From contig NC_134834.1 of NCBI RefSeq assembly GCF_004210375.1, positions 12,881,857 through 12,945,856 of the forward strand: 64,000 nucleotides of DNA. Direction: 5' to 3'. Below the pieces are notes generated by a model. That model was not told the DNA's origin. It ran no database searches and saw nothing but the letters and a program-made list of their open reading frames with translations. The position numbers and the translations under genes are program-made. This DNA is from Tachypleus tridentatus. Its lineage: Eukaryota > Arthropoda > Merostomata > Xiphosura > Limulidae. This document shows, one piece after another, positions 36,101 through 48,472 of this stretch (its first letter is position 1; every line of letters begins with the position of its first letter).

Positions 36101-39100
36101 ATGTGGATGAGTTACATTAGGAATCTAGATGTAACCAGTGGTATGATGTGGATGAATTACATTAGGACACTATATGTAACCAGTGGTATGATGTGGATGA
36201 GTTACACTAGGAAACTAGATGTAACTAGTGGTATGATGTGGATGAGTTACACTAGGAAACTAGATGTAACCAGTGGTATGTTGTGGATGAGTTACATTAG
36301 GAAACTAGATGTAACTAGTGGCATGTTGTGGATGAGTTACATTAGGAAACCAGATGTAACCAGTGGTATGTTGTGGATGAGTTACACTAGGAAACTAGAT
36401 GTAACCAGTGGTATGTTGTGGATGAGTTACACTAGGAAACTAGATGTAACCAGTGGTATGTTGTGGATGAGTTACATTAGGAAACTAGATGTAACCAGTG
36501 GTATGTTGTGGATGAGTTACACTAGGAAACTAGATGTAACTAGTGGTATGATGTGGATGAGTTACACTAGGAAACTAGATGTAACCAGTGGTATGATGTG
36601 GATGAGTTACACTAGGAAACTGGATGTAACCAATGGTATGATGTGGATGAGTTACATTATGAAACTAGATGTAACCAGTGGTATGATGTGGATGAGTTAC
36701 ATTAGGAAACTAGATGTAACCAATGGTATGATGTGGATGAGTTACATTATGAAACTAGATGTAACCAGTGGTATGTTGTGGATGAGTTACACTAGGAAAC
36801 TAGATGTTACAAGTGGTATGATGTGGATGAATTACATTAGGAAACTAGATGTAACTAGTGGTATGATGTGGATGAATTACATTAGGACACTACATGTAAC
36901 CAGTGGTATGATGTGAATGAATTACACCAGGAAACTAGATGTAACCAGTGGTATGTTGTGGATGAGTTACATTAGGAAACTAGATGTAACCAGTGGTATG
37001 ATGTGGATGAATTACATTAGGACACTACATGTAACCAGTGGTATGATGTGAATGAATTACACCAGGAAACTAGATGTAACCAGTGGTATGTTGTGGATGA
37101 GTTACATTAGGAAACTAGATGTAACCAGTGGTATGATGTGGATGAGTTACATTGGGAAACTAGATGTAACCAGTGGTATGTTGTGGATGAGTTACATTGG
37201 GAATCTAGATGTAACCAGTGGTATGATGTGGGTGAATTACACCGGGAAACCAGATGTAACCAGTGGTATGTTGTGGATGAGTTACATTAGGAAACTAGAT
37301 GTAACTAGTGGTATGATGTGGATGAGTTACATTGGGAAACTAGATGTAACCAGTGGTATGTTGTGGATGAGTTACATTGGGAAACTAGATGTAACCAGTG
37401 GTATGATGTGGGTGAATTACACCGGGAAACCAGATGTAACCAGTGGTATGTTGTGGATGAGTTACATTATGAAACTAGATGTAACTAGTGGTATGATGTG
37501 GATGAGTTACATTAGGAAACTAGATGTAACCAGTGGTATGATGTGGATGAATTACATTAGGACACTAGATGTAACCTGTGGTATGATGTGGATGAATTAC
37601 ATTAGAACACTAGATGTAACCTGTGGTATGATGTGGATGAGTTACACTAGGAAATTAGATGTTACCAGTGGCATGTTGTGGGTGAGTTACATTAGGAAAC
37701 TAGATGTAACCAGTGGTATGTTGTGGATGAGTTACATTAGGAAACTAGATGTAACTAGTGGCATGTTGTGGATGAGTTACATTAAGAAACTAGATGTAAC
37801 CAGTGGTATGATGTGGATGAATTACATTAGGACACTAGATGTAACCAGTGGTATGATGTGAATGAGTTACACTAGGAAACTAGATGTTACCAGTGGCATG
37901 TTGTGGGTGAGTTACATTAGGAAACTAGATGTAACCAGTAGTATGATGTGGATGAATTACACCAGGAAACCAGATGTAACCAGTGGTATGTTGTGGATGA
38001 GATACGTTAGGAAACTAGATGTAACCAGTGGTATGATGTGGATGAATTACATTAGGAATTTAGATGTAACTAGTGGTATGATGTGGATGAATTACATTAG
38101 GAAACTACATGTAACCAGTGGTATGATGTGAATGAATTACACCAGGAAACTAGATGTAACCAGTGGTATTTTGTGGATGAGTTACACTAGGAAACTAGAT
38201 GTTACCAGTGGCATGTTGTGGGTGAGTTACATTAGGAAACTAGATGTAACCAGTGGTATGTTGTGGATGAGTTACATTAGGAAACTAGATGTAACCATTG
38301 GTATGATGTGGATGAGTTACATTAGGAAACTAGATGTAACTAGTGGCATGTTGTGGATGAGTTACATTAGGAAACTAGATGTAACTAGTGGTATGATGTG
38401 GATGAATTACATTGGGACACTAGATGTAACCAGTGGTATGATGTGAATGAGTTACACTAGGAAACTAGATGTTACCAGTGGCATGTTGTGGATGAGTTAC
38501 ATTAGGAAACTAGATGTAACCAGTGGTATGTTGTGGATGAGTTACATTAGGAAACTAGATGTAACCAGTGGTATGTTGTGGATGAGTTACATTAGGAAAC
38601 TAGATGTAACCAGTGGTATGATGTGGATGAGTTACATTGGGAAACTAGATGTAACCAGTGGTATGTTGTGGATGAGTTACATTGGGAAACTAGATGTAAC
38701 CAGTGGTATGATGTGGGTGAATTACATTAGGAAACTAGATGTAACTAGTGGTATGATGTGGATGAGTTACATTAGGAAACTAGATGTAACCAGTGGTATG
38801 TTGTGGATGAGTTACATTGGGAAACTAGATGTAACCAGTGGTATGTTGTGGATGAGTTACATTATGAAACTAGATGTAACTAGTGGTATGATGTGGATGA
38901 GTTACATTAGGAAACTAGATGTAACCAGTGGTATGATGTGGATGAATTACACCAGGAAACCAGATGTAACCAGTGGTATGTTGTGGATGAGTTACATTAT
39001 GAAACTAGATGTAACTAGTGGTATGATGTGGATGAGTTACATTAGGAAACTAGATGTAACCAGTGGTATGATGTGGATGAATTACACCAGGAAACCAGAT

Positions 39101-41764
39101 GTAACCAGTGGTATGTTGTGGATGAGTTACATTAGGAAACTAGATGTAACCAGTGGTATGATGTGGATGAATTACATTAGGACACTAGATGTAACCAGTG
39201 GTATGATGTGGATGAGTTACACTAGGAAACTAGATGTTACCAGTGGCATGTTGTGGGTGAGTTACATTAGGAAACTAGATGTAACCAGTGGTATGTTGTG
39301 GATGAGTTACATTAAAAAACTAGATGTAACCATTGGTATGATGTGGATGAGTTACATTAGGAAACTAGATGTAACTAGTGGCATGTTGTGGATGAGTTAC
39401 ATTAGGAAACTAGATGTAACCATTGGCATGATGTGGATGAGTTACATTAGGAAACTAGATGTAACTAGTGGCATGTTGTCGATGAGTTACATTAGGAAAC
39501 TAGATGTAACCAGTGGTATGATGTGGATGAATTACATTAGGACACTAGATGTAACTAGTGGCATGATGTGGATGAGTTACATTAGGAAACTAGATGTAAC
39601 CATTGGTATGATGTGGATGAGTTACATTAGAAACTAGATGTAACTAGTGGCATGTTGTGGATGAGTTACATTAGGAAACTTGATGTAACTAGTGGTATGA
39701 TGTGGATGAGTTACATTATGAAACTAGATGTAACCAGTGGTATGATGTGGATGAATTACATTAGGACACTAGATGTAACCAGTGGTATGATGTGAATGAG
39801 TTACACTAGGAAACTAGATGTTACCAGTGGCATGTTGTGGGTGAGTTACATTAGGAAACTAGATGTAACCAGTGGTATGATGTGGATGAATTACACCAGG
39901 AAACCAGATGTAACCAGTGGTATGTTGTGGATGAGATACGTTAGGAAACTAGATGTAACCAGTGGTATGATGTGGATGAATTACATTAGGAATTTAGATG
40001 TAACTAGTGGTATGATGTGGATGAATTACATTAGGACACTACATGTAACCAGTGGTATGATGTGAATGAATTACACCAGGAAACTAGATGTAACCAGTGG
40101 TATTTTGTGGATGAGTTACACTAGGAAACTAGATGTTACCAGTGGCATGTTGTGGGTGAGTTACATTAGGAAACTAGATGTAACCAGTGGTATGTTGTGG
40201 ATGAGTTACATTAGGAAACTAGATGTAACCATTGGTATGATGTGGATGAGTTACATTAGGAAACTAGATGTAACTAGTGGCATGTTGTGGATGAGTTACA
40301 TTAGGAAACTAGATGTAACTAGTGGTATGATGTGGATGAATTACATTGGGACACTAGATGTAACCAGTGGTATGATGTGAATGAGTTACACTAGGAAACT
40401 AGATGTTACCAGTGGCATGTTGTGGATGAGTTACATTAGGAAACTAGATGTAACCAGTCGTATGATGTGGATGAATTACATTAGGAAACTAGATGTAACT
40501 AGTGGTATGATGTGGATGAATTATATTAGGACACTACATGTAACCAGTGGTATGATGTGAATGAATTACACCAGTTAACTAGATGTAACCAGTGGTATGT
40601 TGTGGATGAGTTACATTAGGAAACTAGATGTAACCAGTGGTATGTTGTGGATGAGTTACATTAGGAAACTAGATGTAACCAGTGGTATGATGTGGATGAG
40701 TTACATTGGGAAACTAGATGTAACCAGTGGTATGTTGTGGATGAGTTACATTGGGAAACTAGATGTAACCAGTGGTATGATGTGGGTGAATTACATTAGG
40801 AAACTAGATGTAACTAGTGGTATGATGTGGATGAGTTACATTGGGAAACTAGATGTAACCAGTGGTATGTTGTGGATGAGTTACATTGGGAAACTAGATG
40901 TAACCAGTGGTATGATGTGGGTGAATTACACCGGGAAACCAGATGTAACCAGTGGTATGTTGTGGATGAGTTACATTATGAAACTAGATGTAACTAGTGG
41001 TATGATGTGGATGAGTTACATTAGGAAACTAGATGTAACCAGTGGTATGATGTGGATGAATTACACCAGGAAACCAGATGTAACCAGTGGTATGTTGTGG
41101 ATGAGTTACATTAGGAAACTAGATGTAACCAGTGGTATGATGTGGATGAATTACATTAGGACACTAGATGTAACCAGTGGTATGATGTGGATGAGTTACA
41201 CTAGGAAACTAGATGTTACCAGTGGCATGTTGTGGGTGAGTTACATTAGGAAACTAGATGTAACCAGTGGTATGTTGTGGATGAGTTACATTAAGAAACT
41301 AGATGTAACCATTGGTATGATGTGGATGAGTTACATTAGGAAACTAGATGTAACTAGTGGCATGTTGTGGATGAGTTACATTAGGAAACTAGATGTAACC
41401 ATTGGCATGATGTGGATGAGTTACATTAGGAAACTAGATGTAACTAGTGGCATGTTGTGGATGAGTTACATTAGGAAACTAGATGTAACCAGTGGTATGA
41501 TGTGGATGAATTACATTAGGACACTAGATGTAACTAGTGGCATGTTGTGGATGAGTTACATTATGAAACTAGATGTAACCATTGGTATGATGTGGATGAG
41601 TTACATTAGAAACTAGATGTAACTAGTGGCATGTTGTGGATGAGTTACATTAGGAAACTTGATGTAACTAGTGGTATGATGTGGATGAGTTACATTAGGA
41701 AACTAGATGTAACTAGTGGCATGATATAAATGAGTTACATCATTAAATTAGAAGTACCAATAGT
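27138..41764. repeat. 45-bp satellite, about 325 copies (14.6 kb), with higher-order structure
   Basis: The unit is TATGWTGTGGATGAGTTACA, then YTAGGAAACTAGATG, then TAACCAGTGG, exactly 45 bp. Most variation falls at six sites: TTG/ATG, AGT/AAT, ATT/ACT/ACC, CTA/CCA, ACC/ACT and GGT/GGC. Frame 2 reads as a 15-residue repeat (MLWMSYIRKLDVTSG), open for up to 1306 codons (27143-31063). It is interrupted by TAG (31061, 32052), TAA (34952), several TGA and single-base indels (about 31373, 33893, 39629 and 41605). Most common variants change the amino acid, and there is no start context, signal peptide or unique flank, so I do not call a gene. Higher-order repeats of 22, 40, 43 and 134 units are visible. 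Each unit holds an inverted repeat around GAAA. Confidence 0.97.
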
Positions 41765-43018
41765 GTGAAATTGGTTCATACATAATGTGTGCAGATGAAC
41801 GTCATTATGAAGGTAGAGACGTGTGGGAAATATCTTATGAAAAGTATTGAAATCAAAGTGTTAAAAACTGGTAAAAGTAAATTATCTCTCGTCCACCGTT
41901 CGTATTTAGGAATTTTTCCACAATTCATTTATTGGTGTGAACAACAAATCGTAATTAATTTTCCATTATGAAAAACATTATTCAATTGTTAATTTTTCTC
42001 GAGATAGTTATGTTATTTAAAGTGGGCGCTGTATTATAGAGATGAAAACACGGTATTCTATTCATGAAGTCTTATTACTTAGTGGATATGTCTGTTTTAT
42101 ACACATAAACATGGATTTTCTACTAAATCAATGTGAGAAACGTGTGTGTGATTAGGTTTTTATCAGTATTTGACGTCAACATTTGTTTTAAATGCTAACA
42201 AATGAACAGATAATATATGTTTATGAAAGACTCAAATGATTCCATAATGATTAGGAAAAAGTGTTAGTTTTTGTTCTCACTTTGCTCTGATGAATACAAG
42301 ACAGAGAGAAACAGAACGTTTCCTGTTTGTTTTTTTTTAATGGTCGCCCTATTTTAAAGTCTGCCCTCACGTTCAACACGCTACAAGAACACATCTGTCA
42401 TTTGTTACTGAACTCAGAGACAGCGGAGTTCCATGGTGTCATTACGTCGTGCTTGAGCTCAGAGTGTCCGAGTTACTTCAGGATTGAAATATGTGATGCA
42501 CGAATAAATCGTGGGAAACTCTTGAATTCGTGAAACATTTTTCAGATATAGAGTTCAAAAAAGTAGCAATAAAAGAAAGGTCGTTTCGAATCAGAAACAG
42601 ACTGAACAACTAAGCGACGACCAATTCGGTGACATTTTGGAAACGAGCTATATATGGAAATATTCAGAGAAAACGACCAAAATATGCTGATAGGATGTAA
42701 ATACACGACTCGGGAATCCGTGAAAGTTAAGACATTATCAACAACAGAGTGCATTCGCAGAGTCGTAGAATAATAATAAAAAAAGGATGCTGTTGGATGT
42801 GGGTCTTTTTATTCTGTATCCAAAACTGCATCCTTCAAAACCACGAGAGACCTAAAGGAGTCTCAAATGAAAGAAAAGTTTCTATGCTGAGGGATGAATT
42901 GCTTCAAATGTACACGAAAAATGTTTACTCTCTGTCCGGTGACAATTTTGTGAGCTGTTAGAAAATGATAAGTTAGTGGAGGTCTTCTGTTAAGAAGGAA
43001 AAATTCAAAATGGATTTT
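41765..43018. other. Non-coding unique sequence
   Basis: Frames of 60-70 codons (41789-41971, 42327-42533, 42542-42754 and 42749-42961) overlap on both strands, and none shows a family motif. No gene is called. Confidence 0.55.
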
Positions 43019-43125
43019 GATACCTGACTGATTTTTGACCTGTGCTCTGCACGTCACGGGTATCAAAACCCTTATTCTAGTGTTGTAAGTCTGCAGACAT
43101 ACACTGCGCCACTTGAGAGGGGAGG
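43019..43125 (-). mobile_element. Family B SINE fragment
   Basis: Contains CTGTGCTCTGCACGTCACGG, then TATCAAAACCC, TAGTGTTGTAAGTCTGCAG and ACATACACTGCGCCACTTGAG. These blocks match the copy at 44901-45012 in order. On the minus strand the region reads as a tRNA-like head with GGTTTTGATACCC as a B-box-like element. Confidence 0.65.
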
Positions 43126-43132
43126 ACGATTA

Positions 43133-43250
43133 GTTTCGTTTGTTTTTTAATTTCGCGCAAAGTTACTCGAGGGCTATATGCGCTAGCCGTTCCTAATTTA
43201 GCAGTGTAAGACTAGAGGGAAGGCAGCTAGTCATCACCACCCACCGCCAA
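43133..43250 (-). mobile_element. Truncated family A SINE
   Basis: Tail and first half of the body only (TTTCGTTTGTTTTTTAATTT through CATCACCACCCACCGCC). The tRNA-like head is absent. It ends just before the start of the 4.49-kb duplicated segment. Confidence 0.88.
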
Positions 43251-43317
43251 AATGGTGAAAATTATAACCATTCATGTCAATTAGTGCTTCACGCTTTCAG
43301 TAAACCAAGTACTTAAA

Positions 43318-43486
43318 ACCCAATATATGACGTTTGTCAGTGAAACAACCGAAGAGACAAAACCTGATATTTGACGTTTGTCAGTGAAACAACCGAAGAG
43401 ATAGTACCCGGTATTTGACGTTTGTCAGTGAAACAACCGAAGAGAGAAAACCCGATATCTGGTGTTTGTCAATGAATCGACCGAAG
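43318..43486. repeat. 44-bp tandem repeat, about 4 copies
   Basis: TGACGTTTGTCAGTGAAACA recurs at 43328, 43372 and 43416, with a diverged fourth copy at about 43460. The core TGAC-GTTT-GTCA is a short inverted repeat. Confidence 0.9.
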
Positions 43487-44079
43487 GTTGTGTTGGAACT
43501 CCGAACGCAGTATTTACTAGCACGAGCTAACGTCATGGTGTAGAAACGTGATAGCATCAGTTGTTAAACACTCATTAATTCGTCAACAGAGGTTCTGACG
43601 TCACGCGCCAATTGGCTCACTGGTATCGGTGTTATCTTACGTAATCGTTGATCAAGGCCATCATTATTAAACAACTTGCTAAGAACCAGTATGTAACAAA
43701 GGTAGAATTCTTCAAGAAATATTGTCTGAATCTTGCTTGTTCTTATCTTCATATTCAAATATTACAACTTCTGAACGTGGCACTTGAGAGCGTGAATGTT
43801 GGACTCCTGTCATATGGACCACAGAAAGACGACTTGTGTTTCCGTTAGAGTACCATGACTAACTTCCGGTACACCACTGATAATAACATGGTGATTACAG
43901 ATAAGTGAACACTAGCCCTTCTAGTATTTGTATTTATTTGATAAAAGTCGCTCTGCTTTCATAATTAGATTTTTCACAAATAAGAGAAACAAGAAACAAA
44001 ATGCAGACGATAGAACTGTTTATCATAAACATCTGCATTTACTTGATGTGTAAGAATGGATAAGAAACAGAATTTCATT
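43487..44079. other. Non-coding sequence
   Basis: Two frames of 64 and 66 codons overlap on opposite strands (43564-43758 and 43648-43848). Neither resembles a known protein, and nothing else is evident. Confidence 0.5.
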
Positions 44080-44825
44080 AACGAAACACTACATAAACAC
44101 TTGTAACACGGGATTTCACTTGAAAACACTATATAAACACTGTCAAGATGGGATTTCACTTGAAAACACTACATAAACACTGTCAAGATGGGATTTCACT
44201 TGAAAACAGTATATAAACACTGTCAAGATGGGATTTCACTTGAAAACAGTATATAAACACTGTCAAGATGGGATTTCACTTGAAAACACTATATAAACAC
44301 TGTCAAGATGGGATTTCACTTGAAAACAGTATATAAACACTGTCAAGATGGGATTTCACTTGAAAACACTATATAAACACTGTCAAGATGGGATTTCACT
44401 TGAAAACACGACATAAACACTGTCAAGATGGGATTTCACTTGAAAACACTACATAAACACTGTCAAGATGGGATTTCACTTGAAAACACTACATAAACAC
44501 TGTCAAGATGGGATTTCACTTGAAAACACTACATAAACACTGTCAAGATGGTATTTCATTTAAAAACACTACATAAACACTGTCAAGATGGGATTTCACT
44601 TGAAAACAATGCATAGAAACTGTTAATACGGGATTTCACTTGATAACACTACATAAACACTGTCAAGATGGGTTCACTTGAAAACACTACATAAACACTG
44701 TCAAGATGGGATTTCACTTGAAAACACTACATAAACACTGTCAAGATGGTATTTCATTTAAAACACTACATAAACACTGTCAAGATGGGATTTCACTTGA
44801 AAACAATGCATAGAAACTGTTAATA
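44080..44825. repeat. 40-bp minisatellite, about 18 copies
   Basis: The unit is TGAAAACACTACATAAACAC followed by TGTCAAGATGGGATTTCACT. Variants include AGTATAT for ACTACAT and a repeated divergent unit with AATGCATAGAAACTG. The same array is present at 49066-49815. Confidence 0.95.
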
Positions 44826-44900
44826 CAGGTTTCAATAGAAAAAATTATAAAACAGTTGAAACACAGTTTCATTAAAACCACACACAAAACTGTTAAGTTC

Positions 44901-45012
44901 GTTTGTTACAACAAAGCTACACAAATGGCTATCGGTGTTCTGCCCACCACGAATATCGAAACCCGATTTCTAATACTGTAAGTCCACAGACATACTTCAT
45001 TGCCACTAGGTG
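44901..45012 (-). mobile_element. Family B SINE
   Basis: Tail GTTTGTTACAACAAAGCTAC, then GGCTATCGGTGTTCTGCCCA, then ATATCGAAACCCG, GTAAGTCCACAGACATAC and ATTGCCACTAGG. The minus strand reads as a tRNA-like head with a B-box-like GGTTTCGATA pattern (here GGGTTTCGATATTCG). Confidence 0.65.
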
Positions 45013-45406
45013 ACGGAACTGTTAAGATTTCATTAGAAATCGCCACGTAAAACTGCTAAAACAAGGCTTGATTAAAAGTATACTACGTGAAAAATGTTGA
45101 ATTAAAATATTTTTATTAATTCTAATTTAAAACACTCCATAAATTATTAAAACTATTAAGAAACGCGCAACGCATAAGACGGTTAAAATTGGAATTTAGT
45201 TTCAAAAAAAAAAAACGTGCACTACACGAAGATGGTTGTAATGGTTAAAACTGACTTAATTTAAAACACTATGTAAAGACGACGAAAATAAACCTTTTTA
45301 AACGAGAAATAAGTAACTACATAACCCTTTTAATAGTTACATTTTAATTCTTAATCAGATATTCGTTTAGCCCTTTTCTGAACTTATGCACTTGTTTATT
45401 TAGTTT
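45013..45406. other. Non-coding AT-rich DNA
   Basis: Loosely repeated phrases around AAAACTG...TTAAAACACT suggest a decayed extension of the 40-bp repeat family. No gene is seen. Confidence 0.45.
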
Positions 45407-45652
45407 GGTTTGTTTTGAAGTTCGCGCAAAGCTACTCGAGGGTTATCTGCGCTAGCCGTCCCTAATTTAGCAGTGTAAGACTAGAGGGAAGGAAGCTAGT
45501 GATCATCACCCACCGCCAACTCTTGGCGATTGACCATCACATTATATCGCTCCCACGCCTGAAAGGGCGAGCATGTTTGGTGCGACAGGGATTCGAACCC
45601 GCGACCCTCAGACTAGAAGTCGAGTGCCTTGACCACCTGGTCCTGCCGGGCC
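45407..45652 (-). mobile_element. Family A SINE (inverted pair, left member)
   Basis: Tail at the left (GGTTTGTTTTGAAGTTCGCG), a body with a short internal deletion, and the tRNA-like head at the right ending CCTGCCGGGCC. It is head-to-head with the plus-strand SINE that starts 54 bp away. Confidence 0.9.
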
Positions 45653-45705
45653 GCCCCTATATATAAAAACAATCTGATTTGTGCTGGTACTTCAAGTACC
45701 GAATA

Positions 45706-45972
45706 CCCGGCATGACCAGATGGATAAGGCTCTCAACTCGTAATCTGAGTGTCCCGGGTTCGAACCCCGTCATACCAAACATACTTGCCCTTTCAGCCGT
45801 GAGAGTGTTATAATGTCACAGTTAATCTCGCTATTCGTTGGTAAAAGAGTAGCCCAAGAGTTGCCGGTGGGTGGTGATGACCAGCTGCCTTCCCTCTAGG
45901 CTTACACTGGGAAAATGAGGAACGGCTATCGCAGATAGTCCTCGTGTAGCTTTGCGCAAAATTCAAAACAAG
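45706..45972 (+). mobile_element. Family A SINE (inverted pair, right member)
   Basis: Head CCCGGCATGACCAGATGG, B box GGTTCGAACCCC, full body, and tail AATTCAAAACAAGC. A possible diverged target-site duplication is CAAGTACCG (about 45693) and CAAGCACCG (about 45978). Confidence 0.9.
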
Positions 45973-46351
45973 CAATCAAGCACCGTACATTTTATAGTCT
46001 TTACTACGACTCTACAAATACAAACTAACAATTACACCAGATGGGGACTGTGTTGTTAATTTGTTGGATGACAAAACGGGTAATTCTCACATGAATGTAT
46101 TCCTAAATTAATACAATGTTTTATTTATTTCTCTGACAATTGGAGATTCGTCGACGCATCTTATGTCACTTTTCAGGCCTGAAAGAAATCTGTCTGAAAT
46201 AGAATTATTTACTTTAACTTTCTAAAATATTGATTAACTTGTATAATTAATTGAACTCGTGAGATTCGTCCTGTCTTGGACGAGTCAGTCTGCTGAACTT
46301 TGAAGTTTTATATCATGAATGGTTCCGTCCCGTTACCGCAAAATTGCGCTC

Positions 46352-46490
46352 GGTGCTTCGAGTGCGTTACGAGAACGGTAGTGAAATTCCAGTATTCGAT
46401 TGGGTAGCCAAGAGTTGGCGGCTGTTGTTATTGACTAAGTGCCTCCCTTCTAGCTTAATTTATCCAATTAAGGACCCACTAGCGATGACG
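46352..46490 (+). mobile_element. Degenerate family A SINE fragment
   Basis: CCAGTATTCGATTGGGTAGC, then CAAGAGTTGGCGGCTG, TGACTAAGTGCCTCCCTTCT and AATTAAGGACCCACTAGCG correspond in order to the plus-strand SINE body. The head and tail are not recognisable. Confidence 0.65.
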
Positions 46491-46577
46491 TCTGAAACAA
46501 TCAACGCTGACCAATGATGTGCGAGATGAGATATAACAAAGCAACATTTCTTGACACTAGAGGGAGTTGATTGATTT

Positions 46578-46842
46578 GGTTTGTTTTGAATTTCGCGCAA
46601 AGCTACTCAAGAGCTATCTGCGCTAGCCGTCCCTAATTTAGCAGTGTAAGACTAGAGGGAAGGAAGCTAGTGATCATTACCCACCGCCAACTCTTGGGCT
46701 ACTCTTTTACCAACGAATATTGGGATTGGCCGTAACATTATAACGTCCCCATGGCTCAAAAGAACAAGCACGTTTGGTGCGACGGGGATTCGAACCCTCG
46801 AATTACGAGTCGAGTGTCTTGACCACCTGGCCATGGGGGGCC
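46578..46842 (-). mobile_element. Family A SINE
   Basis: Tail GGTTTGTTTTGAATTTCGCG, complete body, and tRNA-like head with a small deletion in the anticodon-side region (GAACCCTCGAATTACGAG), ending CATGGGGGGCC. No target-site duplication is seen. Confidence 0.9.
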
Positions 46843-47743
46843 TATTTTATTGTAATTAATAAACAGACTTACATAACTTATGATGACGATGAATCCACTT
46901 GAAGCGACAACAGACAAGTAAAGAAAAATTTTTTTCCAAAAATGGAAGTAAAAGAAAAGATGGTTGATATCAGTTCTAAAAAAAACAATGTAAACAAGAT
47001 GGTAGAGATGGCACTTCCATCATCCTTACATAATAGCACAGGCACACTGTGTAGTAGAATGTTAAACTGAGTTGTGATTGAATAGTTACATAAATATGTT
47101 GCTGTATATTAATTATTGCCTGTACTATCAGTACAGATTGTTTAAGTTGATATTAGCCGTCTGTACATTTACTTTCTTTTATGAAAAGTTTTTATTCACT
47201 TGTTTGCTTGTAGTTGTTTTTAATGCAACGTTTGGACAGACATGGGAAGACTCTATGATAAATACAATGATGTTCCAAGTGTAATATTTATTGTTCATTT
47301 ATTATTGGTTGGTAATTCATGTTTCACTCTATACTTAAGCCTTTCACAGGAACACCAAGTTCTTGTGAGAAAATTAATTTCGAAGGGTAATGACAAGACT
47401 GTTTATACCAGAATCATGATTTATAATAATTAATATTAGGTATTAATGATACTTATCAAAGGATGTACTACATTTGAAACTACGTCACTTCACTGGAACT
47501 GGTGGATATCATTGTCTTAGTTTTACAGTTATAGTGTAACAAAAAATCACACTTTTACTGTCAAACTTACAGACAATACCTGAACTTCTGGCTTAGTCAT
47601 CACATAGACATTGTTATAAAGGAAACACTGTATAGTGTTGTAAGGTTATAATGACCTATTGAGGAGATAATGAATATACTAGTTAGATGAACAACACGAA
47701 TCGTCTTTAGATAGACAGTGCTGCTACCTGCCTGATGTAGAAA
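46843..47743. other. Non-coding sequence up to the gap
   Basis: Frames 47078-47284 and 47242-47433 (68 and 63 codons) have no recognisable motif. No gene is supported. Confidence 0.5.
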
Positions 47744-48243
47744 NNNNNNNNNNNNNNNNNNNNNNNNNNNNNNNNNNNNNNNNNNNNNNNNNNNNNNNNN
47801 NNNNNNNNNNNNNNNNNNNNNNNNNNNNNNNNNNNNNNNNNNNNNNNNNNNNNNNNNNNNNNNNNNNNNNNNNNNNNNNNNNNNNNNNNNNNNNNNNNNN
47901 NNNNNNNNNNNNNNNNNNNNNNNNNNNNNNNNNNNNNNNNNNNNNNNNNNNNNNNNNNNNNNNNNNNNNNNNNNNNNNNNNNNNNNNNNNNNNNNNNNNN
48001 NNNNNNNNNNNNNNNNNNNNNNNNNNNNNNNNNNNNNNNNNNNNNNNNNNNNNNNNNNNNNNNNNNNNNNNNNNNNNNNNNNNNNNNNNNNNNNNNNNNN
48101 NNNNNNNNNNNNNNNNNNNNNNNNNNNNNNNNNNNNNNNNNNNNNNNNNNNNNNNNNNNNNNNNNNNNNNNNNNNNNNNNNNNNNNNNNNNNNNNNNNNN
48201 NNNNNNNNNNNNNNNNNNNNNNNNNNNNNNNNNNNNNNNNNNN
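47744..48243. other. Assembly gap of exactly 500 N
   Basis: A fixed-length run of N, i.e. a scaffolding placeholder and not a measured distance. It is bounded on both sides by the ends of the 4.49-kb duplicate copies. Frames running through it are meaningless. Confidence 0.99.
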
Positions 48244-48303
48244 AAAATTATAACCATTCATGTCAATTAGTGCTTCACGCTTTCAGTAAACCAAGTACTT
48301 AAA

Positions 48304-48472
48304 ACCCAATATATGACGTTTGTCAGTGAAACAACCGAAGAGACAAAACCTGATATTTGACGTTTGTCAGTGAAACAACCGAAGAGATAGTACCCGGTAT
48401 TTGACGTTTGTCAGTGAAACAACCGAAGAGAGAAAACCCGATATCTGGTGTTTGTCAATGAATCGACCGAAG
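48304..48472. repeat. 44-bp tandem repeat, about 4 copies (second copy)
   Basis: Counterpart of 43318-43486, with the same unit and the same variant order. Confidence 0.9.

Larger units (their letters stand above)
43258..47743. repeat. 4.49-kb duplicated segment, left copy (abuts gap)
   Basis: This segment is repeated in direct orientation at 48244-52738. The two copies align from end to end with a few substitutions and small indels, mostly in homopolymers. The offset is 4986 bp at the start and 4995 bp at the end. The left copy ends exactly at the last base before the N run. Confidence 0.97.

Noticed and set aside
27143..41616. Large open frames that would make giant 15-residue-repeat proteins
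   Set aside because: They lie wholly inside a 45-bp tandem array whose period preserves frame. Variants are mainly non-synonymous, and stops and frameshifts recur. There are no flanking domains or signals.
42327..42961. Cluster of 68-70-codon frames
   Set aside because: No conserved motif is recognisable, frames lie on both strands, and no splice signals join them into a credible gene.
47707..48261. Open frame across the N run
   Set aside because: It consists almost entirely of unknown bases.
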